The notes: generated by a model not told the origin, from the letters alone. DNA of 44,984 bases from an uncultured Acetobacteraceae bacterium (GCA_903918195.1 CAIXDS010000058.1:1-44984), one strand, 5' to 3'. Positions 18,060 to 28,948 are shown, numbered from the stretch's first letter. Program-made: numbers and translations.

Positions 18060-19201
18060 AGGGGTCCTTGCGCCGCGCCGCGGTGGCCGTGCTGGAACGG
18101 AAGGCGCCGCGCCGCGCCCCCGACGCGGCGACGCTGATGTCGGCCCTGCCGGTGCCGGTGGTGGTGCTCGACAGCGACAACCGGTTCACCTTCGCCAACC
18201 ACGCGGCCGAGCAGTTCCTCGGCGTCTCCTCGGTGCAACTCGGCCAGATGCGGCTGGCGGACCTGGTGCCGGCCGACAACCCGGTGTTCGCGCTGATCGC
18301 CCAGGTCCGCCGCGGCGAGGTGACGGTGTCCGACCACGACATGACCTTCGAGAGTCCGCGCCTGCGCAAGACCGGCATCGCCGTGCAGGGTACGCCGCTG
18401 CACGAGGAGGCGGGGGCGGTGCTGCTGGTCATGCAGGACGCCTCGGCGGCGCGCGCGCTCGACCGCCAGCTGAATTTCCGCAGCGCCGCCCGCAGCGTCA
18501 CCGGCATGGCGGCGATCCTGGCGCACGAGGTGAAGAACCCGCTATCGGGTATTCGCGGGGCGGCGCAATTGCTGGAGACCAGTGTCGGCGACGCCGACCG
18601 CGAACTCACCGTGCTGATCCGCGACGAGGCCGACCGCATCCGCGCCCTGGTCGACCGGATGGAGATGTTCGGCGAGAAGCCGATCGAGCGCGGTGCGGTG
18701 AACATTCATCGTGTGATGGAGCATGTGCGGCGGCTGGCGCAGAGCGGTTTCGGCGCTGCCATCCGCTTCATCGAGATCTACGACCCCAGCCTGCCGCCGG
18801 TGCATGGCAACCGCGACCAGCTCGTGCAGGTGGTGCTCAACTTGGTGAAGAACGCCGCTGAGTCGATCGCCGCCGCCGGCCAGCCGGATGGGGAGATCAC
18901 CCTGGTCACCGCGTTCCAGCACGGGGTGCGGCTCGCCGTGCCGGGCACAAGGCGGCGGCTGCACCTGCCGATGGTGGCAGCGGTGCGCGACAACGGGCCG
19001 GGCATTCCCGACGACATCCGCTCCAACCTGTTCGATCCCTTCGTCACCTCCAAGCCGGCGGGCAGTGGGCTCGGTCTGGCGCTGGTGGCGAAAATCGTCT
19101 CCGACCATGGCGGGCTGATCGAGGTGGACAGCCGCCCGGGGCGCACCGAGTTCCGTCTGCACCTGCCGATGCTTACCGACGAAACCGTCCGTCCCGGCTG
19201 A
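18056..19201 (+). CDS. ntrB: Nitrogen-regulation sensor histidine kinase NtrB
   Basis: A 381-residue soluble kinase/phosphatase that controls NtrC in response to PII proteins. A PAS domain (residues about 20-120, [20 protein letters not shown]) precedes the dimerisation domain with the phospho-acceptor His157 ([20 protein letters not shown]), followed by the N box ([14 protein letters not shown]), the ATP lid (DNGPGIP) and G2 (GSGLGLALV). No membrane segments are seen, as usual. Overlaps dusB by four bases and is followed 25 bases on by ntrC. Confidence 0.95.
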   Translation: MKGSLRRAAVAVLERKAPRRAPDAATLMSALPVPVVVLDSDNRFTFANHAAEQFLGVSSVQLGQMRLADLVPADNPVFALIAQVRRGEVTVSDHDMTFESPRLRKTGIAVQGTPLHEEAGAVLLVMQDASAARALDRQLNFRSAARSVTGMAAILAHEVKNPLSGIRGAAQLLETSVGDADRELTVLIRDEADRIRALVDRMEMFGEKPIERGAVNIHRVMEHVRRLAQSGFGAAIRFIEIYDPSLPPVHGNRDQLVQVVLNLVKNAAESIAAAGQPDGEITLVTAFQHGVRLAVPGTRRRLHLPMVAAVRDNGPGIPDDIRSNLFDPFVTSKPAGSGLGLALVAKIVSDHGGLIEVDSRPGRTEFRLHLPMLTDETVRPG

Positions 19202-19226
19202 TCGCCGGCATCCAGGACCGCCGCCC

Positions 19227-20687
<1,461 letters not shown>

Positions 20688-20703
20688 TCGGGAGGGATCG
20701 GCC

Positions 20704-22992
20704 GTGAATATTGCGCCGTCGAGGGATGCCCTGGTGCACGAGCCGGTCGCGCCGGACCCGCCGGTGCCGGCGCCCCGTTCGCGCGTCGGCCGCATCGTCG
20801 ATATCCTGCTGGACAAGGTGCTTACGCTGCTGCTGGCGGCCGGCGCGCTGGCGCTGGGTATCGCCACCTTCATGCTGCTGGCGCAGGGCGTGCCGCGGCC
20901 GAACCTGGTGTTCGGCATGGTGCTGGCGAACATGGTGGTGGCGCTGCTGCTCGGCGCGGTGCTGGCCGGGCGGCTCACCCGGGTCTGGGTGGAGCGGCGG
21001 CGCGGCTCGGCGGGCTCGCGGCTGCACATCCGGCTGGTGCTGCTGTTCTCGGGGGTGGCCGTCATCCCGACCATCGTGGTGGCGGTGTTCGCCACCTTCT
21101 TCTTTCATCTCGGCATCCAGGCCTGGTTCAATGAGCCAGTGCGTACCACCCTGCAGGAGAGCCTGCAGGCGGCCCGTGGCTACCTGGAGGAGCACCGCAA
21201 CAACATCCGCGCCGATGCGCTGGGCATGGCCAACGACCTGACGCGCGTGACCAGCTATCTTGGCCGCGACCCGAGCGTTTTTGCCCAGGTGCTGGGCACG
21301 CAGACGACGCTGCGTGGCCTGACCGAGGCGGTGATCTTCGAGCCGGTGACCGGACAGGTGATGGCCTCCGTCGGTCCGGCCATCGATCCGCCGCCGCTCT
21401 GGGCCACCGGCTTGGCGCGCGCCGGCGATGTCGCGGTGCTGGGCACCGACGATTCCAGCCGCGTGCTCGCGGTGGTGCAGATGGAAACGACGCCCGCGCT
21501 CATGCTGCTGATCGGCCGGCCGGTCGATCCGGCCATCCTGGAGCACATGGCGCGTACCGATCAGGCGGTGGCCGAGTACAAGCGGCTGGACGAGAACCGG
21601 TCCGGGCTGCAGCTGACATTTGCGCTGATCTTCGCGCTGATCGCCCTGCTGGTGCTGTGTGCGGCGGCGCTGATCGGGCTGGTGATCGCCAACCAGATCG
21701 CCCGGCCGGTCGGCCAGCTCATTGCCGCGGCCGAGCGGGTGCGGGCCGGCGACCTGACCGTGCGCGTGCCGGAGGCGACCACCGGCGACGAGGTGGCCGG
21801 GCTGTCGCGCGCCTTCAACCGCATGACCGGGCAGCTCGCGGCGCAGCGCAACGAGCTGATGGACGCCTACAGCCAGATCGACAGCCGCCGCCGCTTCACC
21901 GAGGCGGTGCTGTCCGGCGTTTCGGCCGGGGTGATCGGGCTGGACGCCGCCGGCCGCATCGAGCTGCCCAACCGCACCGCCTCTGCCCTGCTGGGGCTCG
22001 ACCTGCTGGCGGCGATCGGCCGCGACCTGGCCGACGTCGTCCCCGAGTTCGGCCCCCTGCTGGCCGAGGCGCGCGAGATGCCGGAACGGGCGCGCACCGG
22101 CGAGCTGCAAATCGGCGGGCCGGCGCGGCGGCGGACGCTGCTGGTGCGTATCTCGGCCGATCGCGGTGCGGATCATGCCGGCCTCGGCGAGGGCAGCCAT
22201 CGCCGCCCGCGCGGTTTTGTCGCCACCTTCGACGACATTACCGAACTGCAGTCGGCCCAGCGAACGGCGGCCTGGGCGGACGTGGCGCGCCGGATCGCCC
22301 ACGAGATCAAGAATCCGCTCACCCCGATCCAGCTCTCGGCCGAACGTCTCAAGCGACGCTTCGCCCGCGAGATTACCTCCGACCCCGACACCTTCACCCA
22401 GTGCGCCGACACAATCGTACGCCATGTCGGCGATATCGGCCGCATGGTGGACGAATTCTCCGCTTTCGCCCGGATGCCCAACCCGGTGATCAAGCCCGAG
22501 GATATCGGCCGGGTGGTGCGCGAGGCGCTGGTGTTGCCGCGCACTGCGCATCCCGAGATCGACTGGCGCACTGACATCCCCGATCGCGGCCCGGTCGCGC
22601 CCTGCGACCGCCGGCTGCTCGGCCAGGCGCTGACCAACCTGCTGCAGAATGCCGCTGACGCGGTGGCGATGCGGCCACGCCCGGCTGAGCCGGGAGCGGA
22701 CCCGCAACGGGCGGGGCGGATTGCCGTGGCGCTGATGGTGGGGCGCGACGAGGTGTCGATCCGCGTCATCGACGATGGGGTGGGGCTGCCCGAGCAGGAT
22801 CGCGCCCGGCTTACCGAGCCGTATGTGACGCACAAGCCGAAGGGCACCGGTCTGGGGCTTGCCATTGTCAAGAAGATCATGGAGGACCATGCGGGGCGGG
22901 TGACTCTGGAGGATCGTCCGGACGGGCCTGGCGCGATCGTGACCCTCACACTGCCGATCAGGAACGACGACTCCCTGGCAAACGACGGATGA
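20704..22992 (+). CDS. ntrY: Sensor histidine kinase NtrY
   Basis: A 762-residue transmembrane kinase, GTG start at 20704. Several hydrophobic segments occupy the first 130 residues (LTLLLAAGALALGIATFMLL; LVFGMVLANMVVALLLGAVL; VLLFSGVAVIPTIVVAVFAT), then a periplasmic region, another membrane segment near residue 310, HAMP (ANQIARPVGQLIAAAERVRA), PAS, and the kinase core with His533 (RRIAHEIKNPLTPIQLSAER). ATP-binding motifs NLLQNAADAV, DDGVGLP and GTGLGLAIV are intact. With NtrX it senses nitrogen or redox state in alphaproteobacteria. Only 16 bases after ntrC and 7 before ntrX. Confidence 0.95.
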   Translation: MNIAPSRDALVHEPVAPDPPVPAPRSRVGRIVDILLDKVLTLLLAAGALALGIATFMLLAQGVPRPNLVFGMVLANMVVALLLGAVLAGRLTRVWVERRRGSAGSRLHIRLVLLFSGVAVIPTIVVAVFATFFFHLGIQAWFNEPVRTTLQESLQAARGYLEEHRNNIRADALGMANDLTRVTSYLGRDPSVFAQVLGTQTTLRGLTEAVIFEPVTGQVMASVGPAIDPPPLWATGLARAGDVAVLGTDDSSRVLAVVQMETTPALMLLIGRPVDPAILEHMARTDQAVAEYKRLDENRSGLQLTFALIFALIALLVLCAAALIGLVIANQIARPVGQLIAAAERVRAGDLTVRVPEATTGDEVAGLSRAFNRMTGQLAAQRNELMDAYSQIDSRRRFTEAVLSGVSAGVIGLDAAGRIELPNRTASALLGLDLLAAIGRDLADVVPEFGPLLAEAREMPERARTGELQIGGPARRRTLLVRISADRGADHAGLGEGSHRRPRGFVATFDDITELQSAQRTAAWADVARRIAHEIKNPLTPIQLSAERLKRRFAREITSDPDTFTQCADTIVRHVGDIGRMVDEFSAFARMPNPVIKPEDIGRVVREALVLPRTAHPEIDWRTDIPDRGPVAPCDRRLLGQALTNLLQNAADAVAMRPRPAEPGADPQRAGRIAVALMVGRDEVSIRVIDDGVGLPEQDRARLTEPYVTHKPKGTGLGLAIVKKIMEDHAGRVTLEDRPDGPGAIVTLTLPIRNDDSLANDG

Positions 22993-22999
22993 GAAGCTG

Positions 23000-24397
23000 A
23001 TGGCGCATGACATCCTGATCGTCGATGACGAGCCCGACATCCGGATGCTGGTGGAAGGCATCCTGCGCGACGAGGGCTACGACACCCGCCAGGCCGGCGA
23101 CTCGGATGCCGCCATCGCGGCCTTCCGCGCCCGCCGGCCCAGCCTGGTGGTGCTCGATGTCTGGCTGCAGGGCTCCCGGCTGGACGGGCTCGGCATATTG
23201 CAGACATTGCACGGCGAGGAGCCGGTGGTGCCGGTGGTGATGATCTCCGGCCACGGCACCATCGAGACCGCGGTGCAGGCCATCCAGCAGGGCGCCTACG
23301 ATTTCATCGAGAAGCCGTTCCAGTCCGACCGGCTGCTGTTGGTGGTGCGGCGCGCGCTGGAGGCGGCGCAGCTGGCGCGCGAGAACGCCGAACTGCGGCT
23401 GCGCGCCGGGCCGGAGACGGAGCTGACCGGCGAGAGCGGCGCGGTATCGGCGCTGCGGGCCGCGGTGGAGAAGGTGGCGCCGACCGGTTCGCGGGTGCTG
23501 ATCAGCGGTGCCGCCGGAGCGGGCAAGGAAGTGGTGGCGCGCATGATCCACGCGCGGTCCCGCCGGGCCAGCGGGCCGTTCGTGGCGCTGAACTGCGCCA
23601 TCCTCAACCCGGCCCGCTTCGAGGAGGAATTGTTCGGCGTCGAGGCCGGGGCGGACCCGCTGACCCATCCGCGCCGTGCCGGCGTGCTGGAGCGGGCGCA
23701 TGGCGGCACGCTGGTGCTCGATGAGGTCTCCGACATGCCGCTGGAGACGCAGGGAAAGATCGTGCGGGCGCTGCAGGACCAGACCTTCGAGCGCATCGGC
23801 GGCTCGCAACGGGTCAAGGTCGATGTCCGCGTATTGTCCACCACGAACAAGGATTTGCAGGCCGAGATTGCGGCTGGCCGGTTCCGTGAGGATTTGTTTT
23901 ACCGGTTGTCGGTGGTGCCGTTGCGGGTGCCGGCGTTGAAGGAGCGGCGCGAAGATATCCCGGCGCTGGCGCGGCATTTCCTGCTGCGCTCCGTCGAGAC
24001 CGGGAGCATGCCGCTGCGCGAGCTTTCCACCGACGCGCTGACCGCCCTGCAGGCTTATGACTGGCCGGGCAATGTCCGCCAGCTTCGCAACCTGGTGGAC
24101 TGGCTGCTGATCATGGCGCCGGGCGGGCCCGCCGACCCGATTCGCGCCGAGATGCTGCCGCCGGAAATCGGCTCGGCGGCCCCCGCCCTGTTCAACTCCG
24201 ACCCGGGCGCGGACGTGATGGCGCTGCCGCTGCGCGAGGCGCGGGATTTGTTCGAGACGCAGTATTTGCAGGCACAATTGCTGCGGTTCGGCGGGAACAT
24301 CTCGCGCACGGCGCAGTTCGTAGGGATGGAGCGCAGCGCGCTGCATCGCAAGCTCAAGCAACTGGGCGTGGGCGGGGAGGAACGGGGCGGCGGGTGA
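23000..24397 (+). CDS. ntrX: Response regulator NtrX
   Basis: A 465-residue NtrC-like regulator and partner of NtrY. Receiver Asp53 (VVLDVWLQG); AAA+ domain with Walker A SGAAGAGKE and Walker B GGTLVLDEVSDMP; C-terminal Fis-type HTH (ISRTAQFVGMERSALHRKL). The GAFTGA sigma-54 loop is missing: the corresponding stretch reads GADPLTHPRRAG. This is common for alphaproteobacterial NtrX and suggests action without sigma-54. Last gene of the dusB-ntrBC-ntrYX block; hfq and hflX, frequent downstream neighbours in this class, are not next. Confidence 0.95.
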   Translation: MAHDILIVDDEPDIRMLVEGILRDEGYDTRQAGDSDAAIAAFRARRPSLVVLDVWLQGSRLDGLGILQTLHGEEPVVPVVMISGHGTIETAVQAIQQGAYDFIEKPFQSDRLLLVVRRALEAAQLARENAELRLRAGPETELTGESGAVSALRAAVEKVAPTGSRVLISGAAGAGKEVVARMIHARSRRASGPFVALNCAILNPARFEEELFGVEAGADPLTHPRRAGVLERAHGGTLVLDEVSDMPLETQGKIVRALQDQTFERIGGSQRVKVDVRVLSTTNKDLQAEIAAGRFREDLFYRLSVVPLRVPALKERREDIPALARHFLLRSVETGSMPLRELSTDALTALQAYDWPGNVRQLRNLVDWLLIMAPGGPADPIRAEMLPPEIGSAAPALFNSDPGADVMALPLREARDLFETQYLQAQLLRFGGNISRTAQFVGMERSALHRKLKQLGVGGEERGGG

Positions 24398-24422
24398 TCG
24401 GGCCTGGCCTGATCCGGTTCAG

Positions 24423-24448
24423 GCCTCGGGGACGATCTGCCCCGAGGC
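24423..24448 (+). terminator. Hairpin after ntrX, possible terminator
   Basis: GCCTCGGGG at 24423-24431 pairs perfectly with CCCCGAGGC at 24440-24448 across an eight-base loop, 26 bases past the ntrX stop. There is no T tract on either side, so termination efficiency is uncertain; it may instead protect the 3' end of the operon mRNA. Confidence 0.45.
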
Positions 24449-24477
24449 TGTGACCATCGGTTACGGCACGGCCAGGG

Positions 24478-25149
24478 CTACGACCTGACCATCGGGGAGC
24501 CGACCGGAGATGCGGCCGCCCGGCGCCAACGGGTATTCGTCAGCCGCATCGCCGAGCCGGCCAACACGGCTCCCATGGCGCCTGACGCCAGCGCGATAGT
24601 ACCGATGGCGCCGAGGTCGAAGCGGAGCGCTGGCATTTCCGGGGGCAGCACGTCGTCATAGGCGATCTCGGTCGCCATATCCCCGGTGCCGTCCTGCGAT
24701 ACCAGCGACACCATGAAGGCATCGTGCAAGTGACCGGCATGGTTGAACGGTGCCACGAACAGCCCGTTCGACACGCGCGACAGCTTCAGGATGGGACCAT
24801 CCGCCAGATCAACCGACAGCATGGCATCGGTGACTGGCGCGTTGTCCTCCAGCCGGTCGACGAAGGCATAGATTCTGTCGTTGGCGGCCACCATGACCAC
24901 GCTCGCGCCGCCGATCGCGACGGCGGTGCGCGGTGATGGCCCGGTCGTGACATTGTCGGACCATGCCGGCGCCGACCAGAAGACCGCCAGAACGACCGCG
25001 ACCACGATGGCGTTGAAACCGTGAACGACGATCCGCCGGACCGGGTCGGTGCCTGCCCCGATCATGCAGGGGCACAACCGCGGCTGGTTCATTTCCCTAA
25101 TGGATGTGAATTGCCCCGCCTCGCCGACCGTTCTGGTCGCCCGCAGCAT
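24478..25149 (-). CDS. Membrane-anchored hypothetical protein
   Basis: A 223-residue protein I cannot name. After about 45 residues there is a hydrophobic signal/anchor (FNAIVVAVVLAVFWSAPAW), then a soluble beta-rich region (AIGGASVVMVAANDRIYAF; NAPVTDAMLSVDLADGPIL; GLFVAPFNHAGHLHDAFMVS) and a second hydrophobic segment near the C-terminus (GAIGTIALASGAMGAVLAG). The middle recalls the N-terminal extension of heavy-metal efflux adaptor proteins, but no efflux genes are adjacent. I chose ATG 25149 because GGGAGGG lies just upstream; an in-frame ATG at 25179 has no ribosome binding site. A well-formed promoter with an inverted repeat over its -10 lies upstream, so it is probably regulated. Confidence 0.5.
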   Translation of the reverse strand: MLRATRTVGEAGQFTSIREMNQPRLCPCMIGAGTDPVRRIVVHGFNAIVVAVVLAVFWSAPAWSDNVTTGPSPRTAVAIGGASVVMVAANDRIYAFVDRLEDNAPVTDAMLSVDLADGPILKLSRVSNGLFVAPFNHAGHLHDAFMVSLVSQDGTGDMATEIAYDDVLPPEMPALRFDLGAIGTIALASGAMGAVLAGSAMRLTNTRWRRAAASPVGSPMVRS

Positions 25150-25198
25150 GACGCCCTCCCGTATGGCCCTGACGGCCATTTCATTGGCAACATAAGCA

Positions 25199-25239
25199 TG
25201 TTTACGCTGCTATTGTAAACAATTTTTTGCGAGGGTCAA
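25199..25239 (-). promoter_or_regulatory. Sigma-70-like promoter overlapped by inverted-repeat operator
   Basis: On the minus strand TTGACC (25239-25234) and TACAAT (25217-25212) are 16 bases apart, a good vegetative promoter. The -10 and predicted start site (near 25205) are covered by the perfect inverted repeat TGTTTAC-N9-GTAAACA at 25199-25221. A dimeric repressor bound here would block transcription of the downstream membrane-anchored gene. The cognate regulator is not encoded nearby. Confidence 0.6.
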
Positions 25240-25349
25240 TAATTATGGTTTAATACGACCGCGAACGTAATAGATGGTAACATTCCGGAAGAATGGGCGG
25301 TTCACGACAAAAATTATGGCCATGGAAAACAAAAATATGTTAAAATCGC

Positions 25350-25366
25350 GATAGTACGATACTATC
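25350..25366. promoter_or_regulatory. Perfect 17-bp palindrome, candidate operator
   Basis: GATAGTA-CGA-TACTATC is a perfect dyad in AT-rich DNA, the size and shape of a TetR-type operator. It lies 315 bases before the DUF6134-like gene and 145 bases from the other operator. I could not find a matching promoter with confidence. Confidence 0.45.
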
Positions 25367-25680
25367 ATACTGTTGATTTTCCGCCAGACACAACGCCGTC
25401 AGGCGGGAATTACCCACATCGGTGCAACCGCACATCCGGCCGGGTCCGAAATGTGGGCGAGTACCATTCGAGGCGGCGGGCGGGTCGAGGCGGCGGGCGG
25501 GTCGAAATCGCGCAGAGCAGGTGACAACATCCGCGGTGGACCAGGGACCGCGGATCGATGCGTGTGTGGGGGGACGGATCGTCGCCATGGCCCGGTTTGT
25601 GGTTGATGGCGTCCTCCGGCTGGGTTAGGAGCAGCGCGTGTGCCGACCACGAGCGGCCGCTGCGGGACAGGAATGCAAGC

Positions 25681-26328
25681 GTGATTTGCCGGCGTGCTGT
25701 GCTGTTGGCTGGGGCGGGGTTGGCTGCGCGCCCGGCCGGTGCCACGTTGCCGGTGCCGCGGAGCACTGCGCTCGCCTTCCGGTTGGTCCGGCGCGGCAGC
25801 GAGATCGGCCGGCACATCGTCACCTTCGAATCCCAGGATGACACGCTGATCGTCCGTGTCGCGGTGCAGGCGCTGGTGACCGTGTTCTCCATTCCGATCG
25901 TCCGCTACTCGCACCACGTCGTGGAAACCTGGCAGGGCGGGACACTGGTCAGCCTGACCGGCGAGACCCATAAGAACAGCGATATCCAGTGGGTCAACGC
26001 GCGCCGCACCAGCGAAGGCCTGGAGGTGACCGGCAGCAAGACCGAGCGCTACATCGCGCCGGAGCCCGCGTTCGGCACCACCTACTGGAACCGGCATATG
26101 GTGGACGGGCCGATCATCAGCCTGGAGGATGGGGTGCTGCTGCGGCCCCAGGTGCAGCTGAGCCGGGCGGAAACCGTCCTGCTCGCCTCCGGCGATACGA
26201 TCGAGGCCGACCATTACAACCTGAGTGGCGCCTTTGATATCGATGTCTGGTACGACCAGACCGACACCTGGGCGGGCTTGGCCTTTCCGGCTCCGGATGG
26301 CTCCACCGTTCACTACGAGCGGCTGTGA
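25681..26328 (+). CDS. Secreted DUF6134-like protein
   Basis: A 215-residue protein starting with GTG at 25681, chosen because AGGA lies eight bases upstream and the protein then opens with a signal peptide (ICRRAVLLAGAGLAARPAGA) carrying paired arginines, possibly Tat-type. The mature part is beta-rich: LAFRLVRRGSEIGRHIVTFE, VFSIPIVRYSHHVVETWQGG, GTTYWNRHMVDGPIISLEDG. This pattern (export signal, 'G-x-x-I-G-x-H', then a lipocalin-like barrel) resembles the DUF6134 family of unknown role. First gene of a run with a DedA protein and two glycosyltransferases, so a part in envelope glycolipid metabolism is possible. Confidence 0.7.
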   Translation: MICRRAVLLAGAGLAARPAGATLPVPRSTALAFRLVRRGSEIGRHIVTFESQDDTLIVRVAVQALVTVFSIPIVRYSHHVVETWQGGTLVSLTGETHKNSDIQWVNARRTSEGLEVTGSKTERYIAPEPAFGTTYWNRHMVDGPIISLEDGVLLRPQVQLSRAETVLLASGDTIEADHYNLSGAFDIDVWYDQTDTWAGLAFPAPDGSTVHYERL

Positions 26329-26338
26329 ACCGCCGGTG

Positions 26339-26902
26339 ATGCTCGACGCCTTCCTGATCGCCCATGGCAGCGCCCTGATCCTGCCGCTGGCGGTGATCGA
26401 GGGACCGGTCGTGACCATACTGACCGGTTTCCTGTCGGCGCAGGGGTATTTCGATTGGTTCTGGGCGCTGTGCCTGCTGGTCTGCGGCGACCTGATCGGC
26501 GATGTCATCACCTATGGTATCGGCCGCGCCGGCGGCACCCCGCTCGGCTTGCTTGGCCGGCGCGCCGGCCTGGGCCGCGTTCTGACCCCTGAGCTGCAAC
26601 GCGGCCTGACCGACAATGCCGCCAAGATGCTGTTCATCGGCAAGTGGACGCATACCATCGGCTGCGTGGTGCTGATCGGCAGCGGCATGCTGCGCCTGCC
26701 TCTGCCGGGGTTCATCCTGGTGAACCTGCTGGCCACCGTGCCAAAGAGCGCGGTACTGTTCGGCGTCGGCTACTTCGCCGGCGACGAATATCCGCTCGTC
26801 GCCGACCATTTCGGCCTGGCGATGATCGCGCTGTGTGCGGCCGGCGTGGCGGCCGTCGCGCTGGTCCTTCGGCGCGCCGAGCTGATCGGGGCCGGACGGT
26901 GA
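26339..26902 (+). CDS. DedA/SNARE-associated family membrane protein
   Basis: A 187-residue polytopic membrane protein. Family features: N-terminal re-entrant region with acidic residue (PLAVIEGPVVTILTGFLSA), the central CGDLIGDVITYGIGR segment, GKWTHTIGCVVLIGSGMLRL with the conserved basic residue, and a C-terminal membrane helix. DedA proteins act in lipid-carrier or phospholipid translocation across the inner membrane. The ATG at 26339 lies ten bases after the preceding stop; longer reading frames overlap that gene. Placement with two glycosyltransferases suggests handling of a lipid-linked sugar. Confidence 0.8.
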   Translation: MLDAFLIAHGSALILPLAVIEGPVVTILTGFLSAQGYFDWFWALCLLVCGDLIGDVITYGIGRAGGTPLGLLGRRAGLGRVLTPELQRGLTDNAAKMLFIGKWTHTIGCVVLIGSGMLRLPLPGFILVNLLATVPKSAVLFGVGYFAGDEYPLVADHFGLAMIALCAAGVAAVALVLRRAELIGAGR

Positions 26903-26926
26903 GGATGGCCCGGTGAGACTCGCCCG

Positions 26927-28111
26927 GTGAGAATTGCAATGTTCACCGACTATTTTTATCCGGAACTGGGCGGCATCCAGGATTCGATTGCAACCATCAG
27001 CCGGACCCTCGGAAGGCGGGGGTACCAGGTCGACATCTATGCGCCACGCTATGCGACCAGGGACTATCGCCGGATCGGCCTGGCGGTGCGCGAGCGCGGC
27101 CTGGGCACCAATGTCCGCGTGCGCCGGCGGGCCTCGGTGCCGTTTCCCAGTTCCACCCGGCAGTCCCGCGCGGCGCTGCTGTCGCCGATCGCCTGGGCGG
27201 AACTCGCGAGTGAAGCGAAGCCCGACGTGATCCACGTGCATTCATTTTTCGGCATCGGGCTGGAGGCGCTGTTGAATGGCGCCTGCCTCGGCATCCCGGT
27301 GATCGGCACCAATCACACCACCATTGCCGGTTTCGGCCCGCATATGCCGGTGAGCGTCGATTGGGCGGCGGCCTATGTCATGTGGTTCTACAACCAGTGC
27401 GACTACGTCACCGCGCCGTCCCGTTCGGTGTTCGAAGAGTTGGGCGCGGCCAGGCTGAGCCGGCCCCACCGGGTGGTCTCCAACCCGATCGACATCGACC
27501 TGTTCACGCCGGTGCGCGCCGATCACCGCGAGGCGCTGCGGGCACGGTTCGGCCTGGGCGGGCCGACGATCACCTATGCCGGCCGGCTCGGGCCGGAGAA
27601 GAACATCGAGGTGCTGCTGCGCGCCGTTGCCGTGCTGCGCGATGGTGGGGGCACCGCTGAACTGGCGATAGCTGGACACGGCTCGCATGAACCGGTACTG
27701 CGGGCGATGGCAACGGAGCTGGGAATCGCCGGGCAGGTCAGGTTCCTCGGCACGCTTGCGCAGGATGATTTGGCCCGGTTGCTACAAGTCAGTGACATTT
27801 TTGCGATCATGAGCACGAGCGAAACCCAGAGTATGGCGCTGTTGCAGGCGATGGCCTCCGGTATTGCCGTGGTTGCTGCCGATGCCAGGGCCTTGCCCGA
27901 ATTCGTCGGCCCCTCCAATGGTGTGCTGGTGAACCCACATGATCCGGTACGGCTGGCGCGGGCGCTTGAGGATCTGCTGGCCTCGCCCGAGCGGCGGCGG
28001 CATTTCGGTTCAGCGGGCCGGCAATCGGCCGAGAGATTTGGTGTCGAAGCGGTCACCGACGAGTGGGAAACGCTCTACCGGTCGGTGCTCAACGGGAGGT
28101 CTGCCGAGTGA
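26927..28111 (+). CDS. GT4-family glycosyltransferase
   Basis: A 394-residue GT-B transferase, GTG start at 26927 (an ATG at 26939 is also possible). N-terminal domain: IAMFTDYFYPELGGIQDSIA, a motif shared with MgtA/PimB-like mannosyl- or glucosyltransferases that act on lipid acceptors, and DVIHVHSFFGIGLEALL. C-terminal domain: TYAGRLGPEKNIEVLLRAVA and the donor-site EXFG-like region SETQSMALLQAMASGIAVVA. The start sits in a small tandem duplication (CCCGGTGAGA repeated at 26909 and 26923 or so). Its stop overlaps the next gene by GTGA. Confidence 0.85.
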   Translation: MRIAMFTDYFYPELGGIQDSIATISRTLGRRGYQVDIYAPRYATRDYRRIGLAVRERGLGTNVRVRRRASVPFPSSTRQSRAALLSPIAWAELASEAKPDVIHVHSFFGIGLEALLNGACLGIPVIGTNHTTIAGFGPHMPVSVDWAAAYVMWFYNQCDYVTAPSRSVFEELGAARLSRPHRVVSNPIDIDLFTPVRADHREALRARFGLGGPTITYAGRLGPEKNIEVLLRAVAVLRDGGGTAELAIAGHGSHEPVLRAMATELGIAGQVRFLGTLAQDDLARLLQVSDIFAIMSTSETQSMALLQAMASGIAVVAADARALPEFVGPSNGVLVNPHDPVRLARALEDLLASPERRRHFGSAGRQSAERFGVEAVTDEWETLYRSVLNGRSAE

Positions 28112-28857
28112 GTGACGCTGTAACGGTCAGCTTTGTCGTGCCGGCGTACAATGAGGAGAAGCATCTGGCCCGGTCGCTGGCGGCCATCATTTCCGAGACC
28201 AAACGGTCCGGTTGCGTGGCGGAGGTGATCGTCGTCAACAATGCCAGCACCGATGCCACCGGCGAAGTGGCCGCCTCGTTCCCCGAGGTGATCGTGGTCG
28301 ATGAGCCGGTGAAGGGCCTGGTGCAGGCGCGCCGGGCCGGCTACCTGCGCGCCAGCGGCGAGCTGATCGCCAATGTGGACGCCGATACGATCGTCACGGA
28401 AGGCTGGCTCGCCCGCGTGCTGGCGGAGTTCGAGCGTCGTCCCGGTCTGGTGGCGCTGAGCGGCCCGTATATTTATTACGATGTGCCCAAGCGGACGCGT
28501 GCGGCGGTGCGGGCGTTTTATGTCATGGGGTATGGGTTCTATGTGCTGAACCGCTTCGTGCTGCGCTCCGGGTCGCTGCTGCAGGGCGGCAATTTCGTCG
28601 TCCGCCGCACCGCGCTGGAGCAGATCGGTGGCTACAATCCGAACTTCAGTTTCTATGGCGAGGACACCGATCTGGCCCGCCGGCTGAATGCGGTGGGTGG
28701 GGTGAAGTTCACCTTCGGGCTGCCGGCCTTGTCGTCGGGCCGGCGGCTGGTCGAGGAGGGCGTGCTGCGGATCGGGCTGCGCTATTCGATGAACTTCGTC
28801 TGGGCGACCTACCGGCACCGGCCGTTTACCGACGACTGGATCGACATCCGCCACTGA
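28108..28857 (+). CDS. GT2-family glycosyltransferase
   Basis: A 249-residue GT-A transferase beginning with GTG at 28108, overlapping the GT4 stop and preceded by GGGAGG. Motifs: SFVVPAYNEEKHLARSLAAI, IVVNNASTDATGEVAASFPE, the metal-binding DXD-type ANVDADTIV, and the catalytic FYGEDTDLARRL. A hydrophobic stretch occurs near RAFYVMGYGFYVLNRFVL, so membrane association is likely. It presumably adds a second sugar to the product of the GT4 enzyme. Confidence 0.85.
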   Translation: MSDAVTVSFVVPAYNEEKHLARSLAAIISETKRSGCVAEVIVVNNASTDATGEVAASFPEVIVVDEPVKGLVQARRAGYLRASGELIANVDADTIVTEGWLARVLAEFERRPGLVALSGPYIYYDVPKRTRAAVRAFYVMGYGFYVLNRFVLRSGSLLQGGNFVVRRTALEQIGGYNPNFSFYGEDTDLARRLNAVGGVKFTFGLPALSSGRRLVEEGVLRIGLRYSMNFVWATYRHRPFTDDWIDIRH

Positions 28858-28948
28858 ACGTCTGCGGGTTCCCATCAGGATTTCTCATTCCGGTGGCGGG
28901 TCTGCCGGCATCGGGGTGAGAACGCGCCGAACCGGCGAGGAGGAACGC

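Larger units (their letters stand above)
25150..25680. other. AT-rich intergenic region with regulatory dyads
   Basis: The first half of this gap (25180-25400) is much more AT-rich than its surroundings and carries a minus-strand promoter/operator (25199-25239) and a separate perfect palindrome (25350-25366). The second half (25400-25680) is GC-rich again with overlapping short ORFs in several frames, none convincing. The low GC suggests either a regulatory hub or a scar of a transferred segment; no regulator gene is present. Confidence 0.5.
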
